Shown here: piece by piece, positions 1 to 11,519 of the stretch
Numbering within the stretch: the first letter of the stretch is position 1
Layout: the number at the start of each line of letters is the position of its first letter
Origin: Megamerina dolium
Taxonomy: Eukaryota > Arthropoda > Insecta > Diptera > Megamerinidae
Reading direction: 5' to 3'
NCBI GenBank assembly: GCA_963854835.1
Contig: OY978526.1
Coordinates: forward strand, 25,760,334-25,824,333
DNA length: 64,000 nt
The notes under the pieces: model-generated
Database searches by the model: none
Told to the model about the DNA's origin: nothing
Seen by the model: only the letters and a program-made list of their open reading frames with translations
Translations under genes and position numbers: made by a program

Positions 1-168
1 GTCTTGAAAATCAATCTAAAAGTGTGTTATGACTTTCTCGACAACCAAATCATTAGGTAGATTGCTACATTTAGCAAATTTTCTCTTCCGACTTCAAACT
101 GTAATTTCCTCTAATAATTGAAATCTACTCTTAAATGATTCTTATAGCGTTAATGTATTTCATTTTAG

Positions 169-2774
169 CCATCTCGTTTAATATCACCAACATCTCTATT
201 GTGCAAACGTCGTGGAAATAGCTTCGAAATGGCTACTCTGCTATGCAGCATGCTTATTGGAGCTGGTTTCCCTGCAATGGTGGTTTCGGGAGTTGCTCGT
301 ACAGCAACTGTGCTAAATGATCAGCGGAATGTTCCATATCCTTATGATATTATCGATGCCAAAGAGGATGAGGAGACAAAAACGAAGGAAGTAACTTGTC
401 TAAAGTATAAATTAAGACCTATGCCCGATCTGGAAAGTCATTTAGAAGAAAATATGGCAAAGATGCTAAGAGAAAAAGAAGAAGAGGAACAGAAGCAGAG
501 AGAAGAAGTGGAACGTATTGAGAGAGAAGTATATTAATGCATATTTCCTTCATAAAGTTAATGAATATATGTATGTACATCTTCCTAAAATGAATTTAAG
601 GCACTGGAATTGCGCGCCGTGGATCGTTATCATTTTCGACGTACTCACGCTTGGGTGGTTATAATCGATAATGCTCCATGGAGCATCAAACCTAAGAAAA
701 CGATCATAAATGAGGACGGTGATACTGTAGAAGCGCCACCCACAGTCAGATTCATTGAACCATCGACTGGCTTAATATGTGAAACGCGTTGCAAGCAATA
801 TATTCTCATTGATAGTGTTTGGAATGAGTACAATTATTATGTAAATAAACAAGTTTATCAACGTGTAAGCGAAATTCGTTGGGATCTGCGTAATACTAAA
901 GATTGGGAGCATATTTTGCCTGGTGAACCACCGGAAATGCGTACATATCTCAAGACGTCCGATGAAAATCTCATTGAAGCTGAACGCGCTATCGAAGAGG
1001 AGAAACATCTAGACACAATCCGTTCATGGGTGATGAAATTACATATTGGAGATAAGAATTTTGAGGAACGATTTCCCCAGTATATAAAAACGGTGCATTA
1101 TCACAAAGTCATACACGAACAATATTCGCCATATACACAAAGAGATGGCAAAGTAATGCAACTCACTACGTTCAATGACAAAGAGTATGAAGACCCGATC
1201 GTCCGTTGGGAGCATTATGAAAACCGTGCTGACTTGCTGAAGCTAATCAAATTTACATATGATGGTGAAAGAATAGAAGAATCGTTTGGTAAAGGACGTA
1301 ATGATAATTTAAAATGTAAGTTTGCGTACCAACAAGTATTTGCAGATGATAAGTGGGGATATCCCTTGAACAATATTCTCATCATAAAGTCACAAATTTG
1401 ATGTCTCTAATTGTGTCCAATTATCACTTTTAGTCATAAACTACAGCTCCAATGGAGGACAAAGCAAGATTTTACGCTTTTATCATGAGCCAAGATTGGA
1501 TAGCTTAAAATATGTGGAAATGTACAGTGACAAAATTTTAGTTAATTACAATGAACGCAGTGACAGATGTTATTATCGTGAATTTGAATTCAAGGAAATT
1601 GGACTAAATTTGAAGGTATGAACTGTTTTATTCAGTTTCGATACAAAAAAAAATACTCTGCAAAAGACTTCAAAAGATATTTCGTTAAATATATATAATA
1701 TATATCTCTTCCCAGAAAATTATTGAAAAATTCCATAGAAATGTTAGCGGCAATGTACCGGCCAATAAAGATATAGCAGTTAGGACATTTCTTTTGAATC
1801 AGCGTAAAATAATATTGAAATTCCATTATGAGCGTGGAGCTTTGACGGCTTCAACCAGAGAATTTATTAGACCTCCAAGACCAGATTATGGCCAGGAAAT
1901 CAAATTTGATCCTCATCTAACAAAAGCATATAAGGTAAACAAATATAAAAATGTTGAAATCAAATTAATGCTGACCATAAATATTCCACTTAGGCCAATG
2001 TAACTGATCCGGACCCTACCCCATTGGAATTGTACAAATTATTATTGGAACAATTGAATTACGAAGATAAAATTAAGAGGCACTTTGAACAATTTATGGA
2101 AGAGATGAATAGTATACTTGATCAACGTAAACAAGAAATGCGATGTCCTGTTCTTACATTTCGTATATTTGATAGTCTAAGAAATGGTGGAGCCAGAATG
2201 CAACGTTTGCAAGAGGTATGAACAAGAATCAACTGACACATGGATTTATTGAATTTATAATTCCATTTCCGTAATCCAATCTAACAGTATGACAAAGAGG
2301 AAGAGTTTAAAAAGGAAATGGTTCAACGGACAGCCGATTTTCTGGCACCATATTTGGTTCCATACAAAAATCGAGAACTTACATTTAACGAATCATGGGC
2401 CGCCTACAATGCTTGCCTAAGTGATTTGAAAACACGATTTGTTGGTTTATTAAATAATCTACAAACACAATATGAGGATGTAAGAAACAATGTATGAGAA
2501 ATTTGTGTAGAATTTTATGCTAACCATTTAGCCCTTTTAGCTTACAACAGAAGCAAAATCATTGAAACGATTTTTGGATAAATTTGAAAATCAATTCAGC
2601 AATTATGACTATGAACGTTTGGTACAGGAAGCCAAAGATATTGAGCTGAACAAACGCATGGTACAACAACGTTTAACTCTAACACATGAGGAATCGCAGA
2701 AGAAATTTGAATTTGTGAAAGCAGCGCTTTTAAAAGATCCTCGTCTAAATCTTAGGAGAACTAGTGATATATAG
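169..2774 (+). CDS. lobo: Dynein regulatory complex subunit 7 homologue (lobo / DRC7 / CCDC135), 3' seven exons, 5' end outside window
   Basis: DRC7 is a nexin-dynein regulatory complex subunit that links outer doublet microtubules in motile cilia and flagella; in flies it acts in sperm. Exons read from splice sites and frame: 169-528, 601-1315, 1434-1615, 1716-1934, 1994-2215, 2288-2479, 2541-2774; introns are 59-118 bp with GT/AG ends. The joined frame is open for about 707 codons, against roughly 870 residues in full mammalian proteins, so the N-terminus is missing. Visible residues 12-41 carry the transglutaminase-like core (CKRRGNSFEMATLL, then G-A-G-F-P-A-M-V-V-S-G); the core His is in THAWVV (about residue 136) and an acidic residue is in FIEPSTG (about 173). 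A charged coiled coil lies at about 85-120 (EKEEEEQKQREEVERIERE). Later exons match conserved DRC7 blocks (KIIEKFHRN, ASTREFIR) and end in helical, charged sequence. A peptidase function is not implied. The exon starting at 169 is in phase 0; the upstream donor may be near base 21, which is uncertain. Family assignment is confident. Confidence 0.93.
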
Positions 2775-2826
2775 TTCATATGTATATAATTTTTATAATA
2801 TTGTATGTGAATGGAAATAGTTCTAA

Positions 2827-2832
2827 AATAAA
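2827..2832 (+). promoter_or_regulatory. Likely polyadenylation signal of the lobo homologue
   Basis: AATAAA lies 53 bp after the TAG stop at 2772-2774, which is typical spacing for a short fly 3' UTR. A GT-run follows from about 3037. Confidence 0.6.
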
Positions 2833-4130
2833 TTTTGATATCGGTGAATTTACTCTGCTGTTCAAAATACAATACCGCAAATAATCCTGCACAAGATTGA
2901 AGTACTTGGATATTTTACAAATATTGACAATGATATTTTTGCTTAAAATTGTTTATAAATTGAAATTGAATTGATAATAAGATTGAAAAGTAAAACTTAA
3001 GACATATGTATGTTATAAGGTAGTTTCCTATATCGTGTGTGTGTGTGTATAACTAGAATTAACTAAAAATATTCGGTTCTGGTCATACGTACATATATAG
3101 GCGCATACTTATATACAAATATGTACACCTATTTATTTAGCTTGAAAGATGACCATGACAACGGCAAATGAAGAAATATAGAAGACGTCAAAAAAATAAT
3201 AATAAACATTGGCGCTTCAACAAAATACATACACACATACCTACTTAGATGAATAAATAGTGCGAGCATCACGAAATTTGTTTTCACAAAAACCAACAAC
3301 AAAATCGAAAAAGAAAAACACAAAAGAAGGCAATCTTGTATTCTACTCACACCATCTAAACCTATTCACATGAGATGAAAAAAATGACACATGATGTACA
3401 CATATACTAATGGCAGCATAACTCCTCACGTCTCTTCGGGTGACATTTAAGTGAATAGCTAAAGTATTTGAGTTCTTATTGGTCTGTATCGGGGCGCTTG
3501 TTAGTTACATTTGATCGAACATTCGCGTTCTTGCTATGCCGTGTGTTGTACAGCATATGCGTGATTATCCTTTGGGAGGGATACGAACACACGATATATA
3601 TAATATTTGTTGCTGCCGTGACTTGAAATATTCGAATGTTACACAACGGTATTGCAACCTTTGAATTACAAATATTATATATTGAAATTAAGAAAACTCA
3701 AACGAAATTTATTTTACTTGAACAAAACTTATGTATGTTATTCGCAATGGGCTATTGAAAGTAAACTCGTTCCAGTACTGTCCCAAAAAGAGGTTCTTCA
3801 AAGCTTAATCCGAGTATATTAATAGTTGTCAAAAGTTTTAAATTCTAGCACTTTGTGCAATTTTTAATAATTTTTCGTGTGCAGTGAGAAATTAAAATAG
3901 CGTAAAATTAGCTGTTCATTGAATTGTTCTCGAAATAATTCTATGGTTTTACGAACTCTGTGTTGTTGTTGTTGTAACAGTATTTTTCGCTGAGTTGGTA
4001 ATCCTTGACCACGGTATGTTCCGAAACGAAGACTCGATTGCCGAGGGCTCTATGTCGTAAGTAGCGTGGATTTTTTAAATATACCTGTATAATTTCTAAA
4101 TTCTGAGCCAAGCTAAGTCTTTTCACGGAT
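2833..4130. other. Intergenic, no gene seen
   Basis: AT-rich DNA with a short (GT)n run near 3038-3048 and many CATA/TATG words. No reading frame here resembles a protein family. Confidence 0.6.
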
Positions 4131-4185
4131 AAATAAATGTCAAACAATACTATTACAAAAATAAATGTCAAACAATACTATTACA
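4131..4185. repeat. Exact 27-bp tandem duplication
   Basis: A 27-bp segment starting AAATAAATGTCAAACAA (4131-4157) is repeated without mismatch at 4159-4185, a period of 28. It lies about 70 bp upstream of the jockey-type LINE fragment. Confidence 0.9.
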
Positions 4186-4254
4186 GTTTTGAAGATTGAG
4201 TTGTCATAAAATTCCTGCTGGCAAAATAGCCTTTACATGAATTAGCCTATACAA

Positions 4255-5030
4255 AGTTGCTCAGTGCTACTTAAGAATGAAACTGAAAGAAATGTTGTGT
4301 CGGACGATATTAACGCTGGCGTTCCTCAAGGCAGTGTATTGGGACCTCTACTGTACTTACTGTGCACAGCAGATATGCCCACTAACTCCCGTACATTTAT
4401 ATCAACTTTTGCCACGACACGGCCATACGGTGAGAACACACCCTAACCCCATAGAAGCTACAAAACTCTTACAAACTCAACTCGATTCTCTCGAAACTTG
4501 GCTGTCTAATTGGCGTATAGTGGTAAACGAATCCAAATGCGTACGTGTAACCTTTACACTAAGGTTCGAAACATGTCCTCCACTGAAAATTCATAAACAA
4601 AATATTCCTCAATGCTGTTCCGGAAAATACCCAAATTAAGCTCAAGATAAATAATTTATGATGGCTTTTAAATAAAAACTACAAGTTAACTCTTGAATAC
4701 AGAGATCTCCTCTACAAAGCAATATTGAAACCAATATGGACTTATGGTATCCAGTTATGGGGCACCGCATCTCCTTCTAATATTGAAAAACTCCAGCGAA
4801 CACAATCCAACTGTCTGCGAATGATTGTAAAAGCGCGCTGGTATATAAGGAATGAAAACATCCACAGAGACTTAAATATCCCCACTATGTCGGAAGAAAT
4901 CACAAACTTCAGCATAAGTTACTCTCTCAAACTTCATAACCATCCAAATTCTTTAGCTAAGCGTTTGCTGCTATTCCTGGGGCACCAACGATTACAAAGA
5001 ACCCAAACGTTAAACCTGATGTGAATATAA
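4255..5030 (+). mobile_element. Jockey-type non-LTR retrotransposon, broken reverse transcriptase fragment
   Basis: The conceptual translation gives the RT motif AGVPQGSVLGPLLYLL followed by ADMPTNSRTF, typical of jockey-clade ORF2. The catalytic F-A-D-D block near 4409-4420 is spoiled by loss of one base in the first Asp codon, which also shifts frame. The downstream thumb/C-terminal block is in another frame: YRDLLYKAILKPIWTYGIQL at about 4702-4760, then LQRTQSNCLRMIVKARWY. The region between about 4630 and 4690 is eroded. The copy is 5'-truncated (no endonuclease or ORF1), has at least two frame changes, and is dead. Orientation is the same as lobo. Clade assignment rests on motif resemblance. 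Confidence 0.82.
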
Positions 5031-5469
5031 TTTTCCACAATGTTGTGTTTCAAACAACGGAAAGAAGCACAAGTTATCAAATTTAGTACGTAAGATTCTA
5101 TTACTTATTGTTAGTTTTCCAGTTAAGGAGAAGATTCAATAAATACATGTTAAAATGTAAAAAAAAATATATATATTAATATTTTAATGAAAGGTGCTTG
5201 TGCAAAACATGGATGAACCACGCCCACTATTTCATATAGCTCCCAGACAAAGTCCCGTAATTTAATGAATTTTTAAACCTTAATTCTTAGGCAAAATTAG
5301 GCATATCTTCGCAATATTCATTCGAATATTGCGCCCTAAAAATTCACTATTTTTTTTTTGCATTTCAGCATCACATGAAGGTCGATAGCTGGAAAACGGT
5401 TGGGAATTTCTGCATCTTCCAACGAATTCTAATCCAAGTAACTTTTAAAGATCTTTAGGGAAGCAGAAG

Positions 5470-5880
5470 ATATACAAAGGAAGCAATATTAGGACAATCT
5501 ACCGGGGTTACTACAATCAAAGTCACTCTTAGGAACAGAGTCACTCTTAGGAATTCTGACAGGACATTGTAGGTTGAACTATCACCTAACAAAACTGGGA
5601 ATTTACTCTAATGAAATTTGTAGGTTTTGCAGGCAGGAGGATGACCCCTCGACACACGTGCTGGAGGTGTGCCCCGCACTAATGCAAAAACGTAAAAAAT
5701 ACCTAGGTGAACATCTAATAACTGATGGGGCAATCAGACTCGGGAATATAAGCGCAATACTACATTTCATAGATGATGTTAGACTCAAAGAAATACTTTG
5801 AACCAAAATGTAGAGGGCACGATAGATCTTACAAGTCACGGTGCTACATCCCCATTAACAATAATCATCAATAATAACAT
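5470..5880 (+). mobile_element. 3' end of an RNase H-type LINE (I/LOA-like), truncated
   Basis: The translation from about 5560 reads LTGHCRLNYHLTKLGIY, then CRFCRQEDDPSTHVLEVCPA. This is the cysteine-histidine cluster (C-x2-C-x8-H-x4-C) that ends ORF2 of RNase H-bearing LINEs. The frame stops at 5799-5801 and is followed by a short 3' UTR ending in an AATAATA-rich tail at about 5855-5880. Upstream, a 13-bp segment TCACTCTTAGGAA is duplicated with a 5-bp gap (about 5523-5553). The 3' UTR segment AAGTCACGGTGCTACAT resembles the 53-bp insert inside the SINE at 38.37 kb, so both are probably 3' ends of one LINE family. Confidence 0.72.
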
Positions 5881-7636
5881 TTTAAGATTCAGAGTAGAAT
5901 ATATTAATGGTTTCAGCGGCAAATATCTTTAAAATGACTGCTCTTATCAAATTAAATGTAAGATATGCAATGTGAATATCCATCTTGGCAAATTTCACTA
6001 GTTTTTGAGCTCCATCGGCCATCGTTTTCATATCAGTTGTTATTATTTTTTTCAATTTCTAACATATAAATACGAATTGGTATACATATTCATCCAAATA
6101 TCTATGTCGAACATCATTTATTTAAACGGACTTCACATTTCAACCAACGACCCAAACAAGCAACCGACCATCCAAATATATTCTTGCTATTGTATTCGAA
6201 ATTACGGCAGCTTTGTCAGGACACTGCCATGGACAGCATTCAAAAGTGGTCGAACTACTTGATGATACTACAAATAAACGAACACGCACCGAATACGAAT
6301 ACTACAATATCGTATATACATAAGTACATACAGACAAATGCCAATTTTCTCGCGAAAAATACCTTACACATACGAGTATTGTGTGTGTATATACGAATAA
6401 TATCACCCAATCCATAAGTATACATTTGTGCCACCCACCCCTTCATTCATACTACTTATTGTGTACAATACACACTGATGTGGCTTCTTCTTATTCATGT
6501 TCGCGACGGTCGAAATTCAGGAAATGACATGCGGTAGAAGTTGATTAGGGATAGAAAGGCTGAATAGAATGAATTGGAAGAGGGGTGGGGGGAGGCGAGT
6601 TCTAGAGGTTTGAAATGAAAATGCGCTCAATGGAAGATACTACCATATTGATGGACGTAGCAAAGGGACGGTCATCGAATTGTAGACGAAGCAAATGCGA
6701 CCATCACATCACACAAAACGTCTTTCAACTGGGTCGAAGGCATAATAGTGAATGTATGAATATACCAACAATATACAGTGATGTTGTTGTTTATGAACAC
6801 ATCACATACTCGTCCACGGGACTCTATACATACAAGTATATGTATGTACTTACTCATGTGTGCAAGCAAATGCTTATTCAGTGGACAACGTTTGCGTGTG
6901 TGCACACAGACGAAAGTAAAAGATGAAAATGTAGAACTGAAAACTTGCTCAACAAATCCAAGTTGTGTGTAATTTTGGTCGAAAACCCGCTGAATACTAC
7001 ACAAGTAGGCAAACGTAAGTGACAATCGCGGACTAGAATCTACTAAGGTAGTGTGTAGTGTGTGTGTGTTGTTGTCTGTTAAAAATGCACATACATGTAC
7101 CGAGTACAAGCAAACGTTTTTGCTAATTTTCATGAGATGATTTGGGCTTTTCTTTCTTTTTTTTTTTTTGAGATTGCTCTGTTGTTATTATTCCTTTTTT
7201 TCTTCTTCTTCTTCTACTTCATCTTCTTGTTTTGCTCTCTGGGTCCAATGACAATTTCAAATATTAAATATACACTATACTTATGTAAGTATGATTGTAT
7301 GACAGGCAAGCATCCTTACGTCGCTCTTCAAGATGTCCATCTGTTTTGCCACCTCATCTCCACACATATGAATGATAATACAATATTTTCTAGTGCCTTC
7401 ACATGATGGATAGCAGGGGCGATTGTTTGCCTATATGTACGGATGTATACCATACACGACAAATATACATTTTCTGTATATGTATGTACATATGTACGCC
7501 ATTGGCGAGTACAGTTGTGCTAATATGAATTCCTTTTGGACGGTCAAACCCAAGATTAGTATTGCATCAACATCGTTCGCGTCGCGTAGTCAAGGTCTCA
7601 AAATATAATATTTACGCGAAGGATATGCTATGCAAC

Positions 7637-7694
7637 GTGTGTGTGTGTGTGTGTGTGTTTGTATGCATATGTGTATAGACACACACACACGCAG
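7637..7694. repeat. (GT)n followed by (AC)n, an inverted microsatellite pair
   Basis: About 11 GT units are followed about 20 bp later by about 6 AC units on the same strand, so the two can pair as a hairpin. Confidence 0.85.
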
Positions 7695-8124
7695 AGAAAC
7701 ACATGCATACCTATGCGATGGCCCATGATATGCGACGCTGGGGTGTTCGTGATCCCTTCCCAATCGGACCGAATATACTTATATGTATGGTGGTACACAT
7801 GTCCGTGTCTTTCAAAGCCACGATGTAGCGTTGCGACAAAAACGTTTTTCATCAGTCAATCGGTCGGTCGAACGGTCGCGTCTGCTGGCGTCTGTTGTTA
7901 TGTTGACGGAGAAAACTTTTAGCACAGCGCATTTATTTTCTATTCTACTTATAATATATGTATGTCAGAAACAGGATACGTGCATTATACACACTCACAT
8001 GAGCATATACCTACAATACATACATACGAATGTACATATAGGATATTTATTTTGTATTTCGAAGCGGGTGGCTGAATGATGCTATTCGAATGAATGAGTG
8101 TGTGTGTTTGTTTGTTGATAGTAC

Positions 8125-8132
8125 TATAAAAG
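8125..8132 (+). promoter_or_regulatory. Candidate TATA box without an assigned gene
   Basis: TATAAAAG, a textbook TATA motif, is followed by unusually GC-rich sequence (GCGGACAGCGACGGAC at about 8160-8175) about 30-45 bp downstream. No transcript or coding exon can be assigned, so this is only a candidate. Confidence 0.25.
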
Positions 8133-8270
8133 AGAGAAGGCGGAGGCGTTTGAATTTTGCGCGGACAGCGACGGACATTGAAAAATAGCGTGAATACACA
8201 TGGGTGATTCACCCGCGTCACAATGTGTTTTGTAATGTGATGAAGATGATGGCAATGATGATGCTGCTCT

Positions 8271-8300
8271 TGATGATGATGATGATGATGATGATGATGA
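8271..8300. repeat. (GAT)n trinucleotide microsatellite
   Basis: Ten uninterrupted TGA/GAT units. The His- or Met-rich frames across it are artefacts of the repeat. Confidence 0.95.
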
Positions 8301-8471
8301 GAGGCAAAGAAAATTGCTTGCTTTTCTTTTTGAGCCAACAACAGAAATTATCCAGTTTTCTGCGACCCATCGTTTGTAATATGTAATGTTGTTGAAATTT
8401 TTGAAGGGATGATATGAATTGTATATTCGATCGATATTTTCTATAGAAGGCTTTCTAAAGTATCACGAATG

Positions 8472-8473
<2 letters not shown>

Positions 8474-8508
<35 letters not shown>
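8474..8508. repeat. (AT)n microsatellite
   Basis: About 17 AT units, followed by an interrupted second block to about 8519. Confidence 0.95.
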
Positions 8509-8514
<6 letters not shown>

Positions 8515-8687
8515 TATATGAAAATAGCGAAAATGATTATTCACACCATATGGTTTTTTTCAATAATTTATCTTTATATGCTTATTTTGTAGAGACTTTC
8601 TTAGTAGGCATTGTTCCGAAAAAGCTTTCATCTTCAACTATTCTTGAACAATAGAAAAATCTATCTTCATCTGTATGTAAGAAAGCA

Positions 8688-9440
8688 GCCCCAGAACTAC
8701 TACAAAGAAAACACAACAAATTTGGGAAACTTTTTATTTATTTCTTCTACCACCAAGCCAGATCTTCTACCACCAAGATCTTCTACCACCAAGCCATTTT
8801 TTCAAATTTGTAAATAGAATATAATCCGAAGGAGCTAAATCTGGCGAATAAGGTGCGTGCTGAAGCAATTCGAGCTTTAACTCATTGCTTTTGGCCATCG
8901 CAATAGGGGGTGTGTGAACTGGTGCATTGTATTGATGAAACAACACCTTCTTTTTCGTCAAATGCGGCCTTTTTTCTTTAATTTCATCACTTAAACACTG
9001 CAACAAATTAGCATAATACTCACCGTTGATTGTTTTTCCTTTTTGAAAATAATCAATAAAAATTATCCCACATGCGCCATAACGTTGCGTGCAGATGGAA
9101 ATGTCTTCGCCTTCTTTGGACATTTGGATTCTACCCCTGCTCAGTCCACTGTTTTGACTGCTCCTTTGTCTCAGGTGTGAAGTGGTGAACCCATATCTCA
9201 TCCATGGTTACGAATCCACGCAAAAACTTGACTTTATTACTGTGAAACATCGCCAAACACTCTACAGAAACACCTTCACGACGTTGTTTTTGTTCTAATG
9301 TGAGCAAACGCGGCACCCATCTTGCACATTGATTTCGCACATCTCCAAATTTTCGGTCATTATACAATGTATAGCAATTTTTGAAATACCTATAATTTCA
9401 CCTAGGTCACACACCATCAGCCGGCGATCATGCAATACCA
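8688..9440 (-). mobile_element. mariner transposon remnant, transposase broken
   Basis: Minus-strand translation shows the mariner linker and catalytic core in order: CARWVPRLLTLEQKQRR, then FVTMDEIWVHHFTPETK (first catalytic Asp), GIIFIDYFQKGKTINGEYY, LTKKKVLFHQYNAPVH and ELLQHAPYSPDLAPSDY (third Asp). The second catalytic position, normally HQDNAP in this family, reads HQYNAP, so the D is lost. The N-terminal helix-turn-helix half is missing beyond about 9440. At the other end the sequence TCTTCTACCACCAAG is present in three partial copies (8745-8795). The outer end CCCAGAACTAC at 8690-8700 matches the TIR of the copy at 59.09 kb, so both belong to one family. Frame is interrupted near 9150. 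It cannot be autonomous. Confidence 0.88.
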
Positions 9441-9925
9441 TTTTATGGAGCCTAAACTTCGTACATACGTATTTACTAATAAATGGACCAAATTCAAAAT
9501 GGGCGTAATCAGATGAAAACCACGCTTATCTCCCATACAATATTTTGATTTCGTATATACCTTTTCACACTCTGAGTTCGAAACATAAAATTTATCGAGC
9601 TGAAACTCGGTGTATACGATTTTATTTGCTAACGAATGGAACTGGTTGAGGATGGGCTTAATTGGATGAAATATACGCGTGCATCCATAAAAAAATATTT
9701 TTTCGTATGTTTCTTTTCACACACAGAGGATTAGAATTAGGAATTTATGAGGCTGAAACTTGGTACATGCGATTATATTTACTAGAGTATATAAACGTTT
9801 GAGAAAGGACGTAAAAATGTAAATTTCCGTAATTATCTTTTCACGTTCTGCCCACGAAAATACAAAGTTATGAAATTGAAGCTTAGTTCATACGATTATA
9901 TTAACTAGTAAATGCACAAGGTTGC
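9441..9925. repeat. Degenerate tandem array, about 4 units of 120-150 bp
   Basis: Anchor phrases recur in order: GAGCCTAAACTTCGTACATA (9457), GAGCTGAAACTCGGTGTATA (9597), GAGGCTGAAACTTGGTACAT (9748) and GAAATTGAAGCTTAGTTCAT (9871), each followed by an ACGATTATATTTACTA-like stretch. Units 1 and 2 also carry ATGGGCGTAATCAGATGAAA / ATGGGCTTAATTGGATGAAA. Spacing is about 140, 151 and 123 bp. The array starts where recognisable mariner sequence ends. The repeat family is unknown to me. Confidence 0.75.
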
Positions 9926-11122
9926 CCAGCTTGTTTAATAATTTTTTCGGACTGAAATCTATCAAATGAACGAAATGAATATCCCTTAGAATATGAAGTT
10001 AAATAGTTCGGAAGAAGTACGAGATCACAACACGTAAGTATTTAGGTACAATGTATAGTTACAAGCACTATTATAATGTCATAACCGAATCAGACCACCT
10101 CTCTGAGTCTCTTTTCATCCCTCAATTCGCGTGTTATGTATCCTCATGATAACATCACGCAATATTTGATTATGCGTGATGTTATTTCTGTGAGTTATGT
10201 ATGGTCCACATTTCGAGTTCGTCAATAAATTGTCTAATACAGAACATTAACACAATGTGTGCGCCGCTGTCTCTACTCTTTTTCCATATCAGCGTCCTCT
10301 CCTAAAGCAAGACCCTGAAGTGGTGTCTGAAATGGACATGCTCTTTTATTAGTACGGGCAACTGAAAGTTTTCCGTCCTATACTGAGAAACCCTTCCCAT
10401 CTTGATAGCTGAAGATTTTTGAATATATTTTTCGAACTTTGCTTCACCGGCCCAATATTATATCATCAGGGGAATCTTTAGTAAACAGCAACATTCGTTT
10501 TAACAAAAGCAACAGCCTGCTTATCAAAATAAATTGTAACTTCTACGACTCTAGAAGACATTTTATGCTTTTTACTTAATTTACTTACTAGAAAAATAAA
10601 ATATAATATTTACTCAAACACTAAAACAACTCTTGCCACAAATGATTGTGTATTTGGATAAAATATTAGTAGGGAGGAAAAAGGAGTATCATAGTAATAT
10701 ATAGTAATACGCGAGCATTTAGCGTAGTACAAACGACATCATTGACTACGACCACAAACCGCAAACCACTTCTTTATAAGTTAACCATCAGGCCAAATTG
10801 GTTATATGATGTTCAGTTGAGGGGGCAGCTTGTTCATCAAACATTGAGTTAATTCAATTTCCACAATCATAAGAAACGATAACGACGAGATGCAATAAAT
10901 AATTGAGCATATTAGAAAATTACCATCACTCTGAAAATATGAAGGAACTAAGAAATATTTCGATTTTAAGTATTCTCCGAAAGAACATAAGCATATTATT
11001 AGTTCATAGAAATATGTCATAGAAAGCTCGAACACATACAGAAATTTACTTGAATGGCTTTATTAATGAAATATGGGGCATCAAATAATTTTCAAACCAT
11101 TTACGAATACTCAATTTTCGTG
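9926..11122. other. Intergenic; possible old LINE tail at about 10100-10420
   Basis: No gene seen. Minus-strand translation near 10200 reads QFIDELEMWTI. This resembles EEFIDELKMQSIS in the LINE at 44.9-46.1 kb, so a faint copy of that LINE's 3' end may lie here; this is weak. The rest is AT-rich unique-looking sequence. Confidence 0.3.
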
Positions 11123-11350
11123 ACTTACTTACTTACTTGTGTGGCCATAACAACCGAATATCGATTTAGGCCAAATATAACATGCTTCGCCAGCAATCTC
11201 TGTTCTTCGCTAGCTGGCGCCAGTTAGAAATTCCAAGCGCCGTCAAGTTCTCCAGTACTTGGTCTTTCCACCGGAGGTTAGCTCTTCCTCTTCTGCGTCG
11301 TCCTCCAGCGGGTTCCGAATATAACACCTTCTTAGCAATTTTCGTGACAC
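11123..11350 (-). mobile_element. RTE-type LINE, 3' terminal fragment
   Basis: On the minus strand it matches the end of the larger RTE copy at 25.0-25.2 kb: the GGRRRRGRP-type basic stretch, then NWR/ASEEQR-like sequence. It ends in a short tail that appears on the plus strand as three CTTA units (11123-11138) next to TGGCCATAACAACC. Short tandem tails of this kind are usual for RTE elements. It is heavily 5'-truncated. Confidence 0.72.
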
Positions 11351-11519
11351 GAATGGAAATTCGAAAATAATTTCACAATTTCCAAACAGAAAAGTTAATT
11401 GAATTTTCTCACAGCCAACTTCACACTAAAATCGAGTTGTCATTATATATATTGACAGCTGATATAGTAAGGCTTTTTCTCAAAATGGATTTGTTCATTC
11501 TGTGCAACAGTTTTGGTTT

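Larger units (their letters stand above)
5881..8687. other. Intergenic, microsatellite-rich, no gene seen
   Basis: About 2.8 kb of complex DNA with CATA/TATG words, T-runs near 7160-7210, GT/AC runs at 7.64-7.69 kb, (GAT)n at 8.27 kb and (AT)n at 8.47 kb. Open frames here are low-complexity translations. No transposon was recognised, so unlike most of the window this block may hold host regulatory DNA (inference). Confidence 0.5.

Noticed and set aside
1..56. Open stretch before the first recognised lobo exon that could be another exon
   Set aside because: A donor at 57 would create a stop in the next exon's frame. A donor near 21/22 keeps frame but is too weak to annotate.
8204..8386. Met/His-rich frames around 8.2-8.4 kb and Asp/Ser/Pro-rich frames at 28.1-28.5 kb
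   Set aside because: They are translations of GAT, GTC and GCC triplet microsatellites in several frames on both strands.
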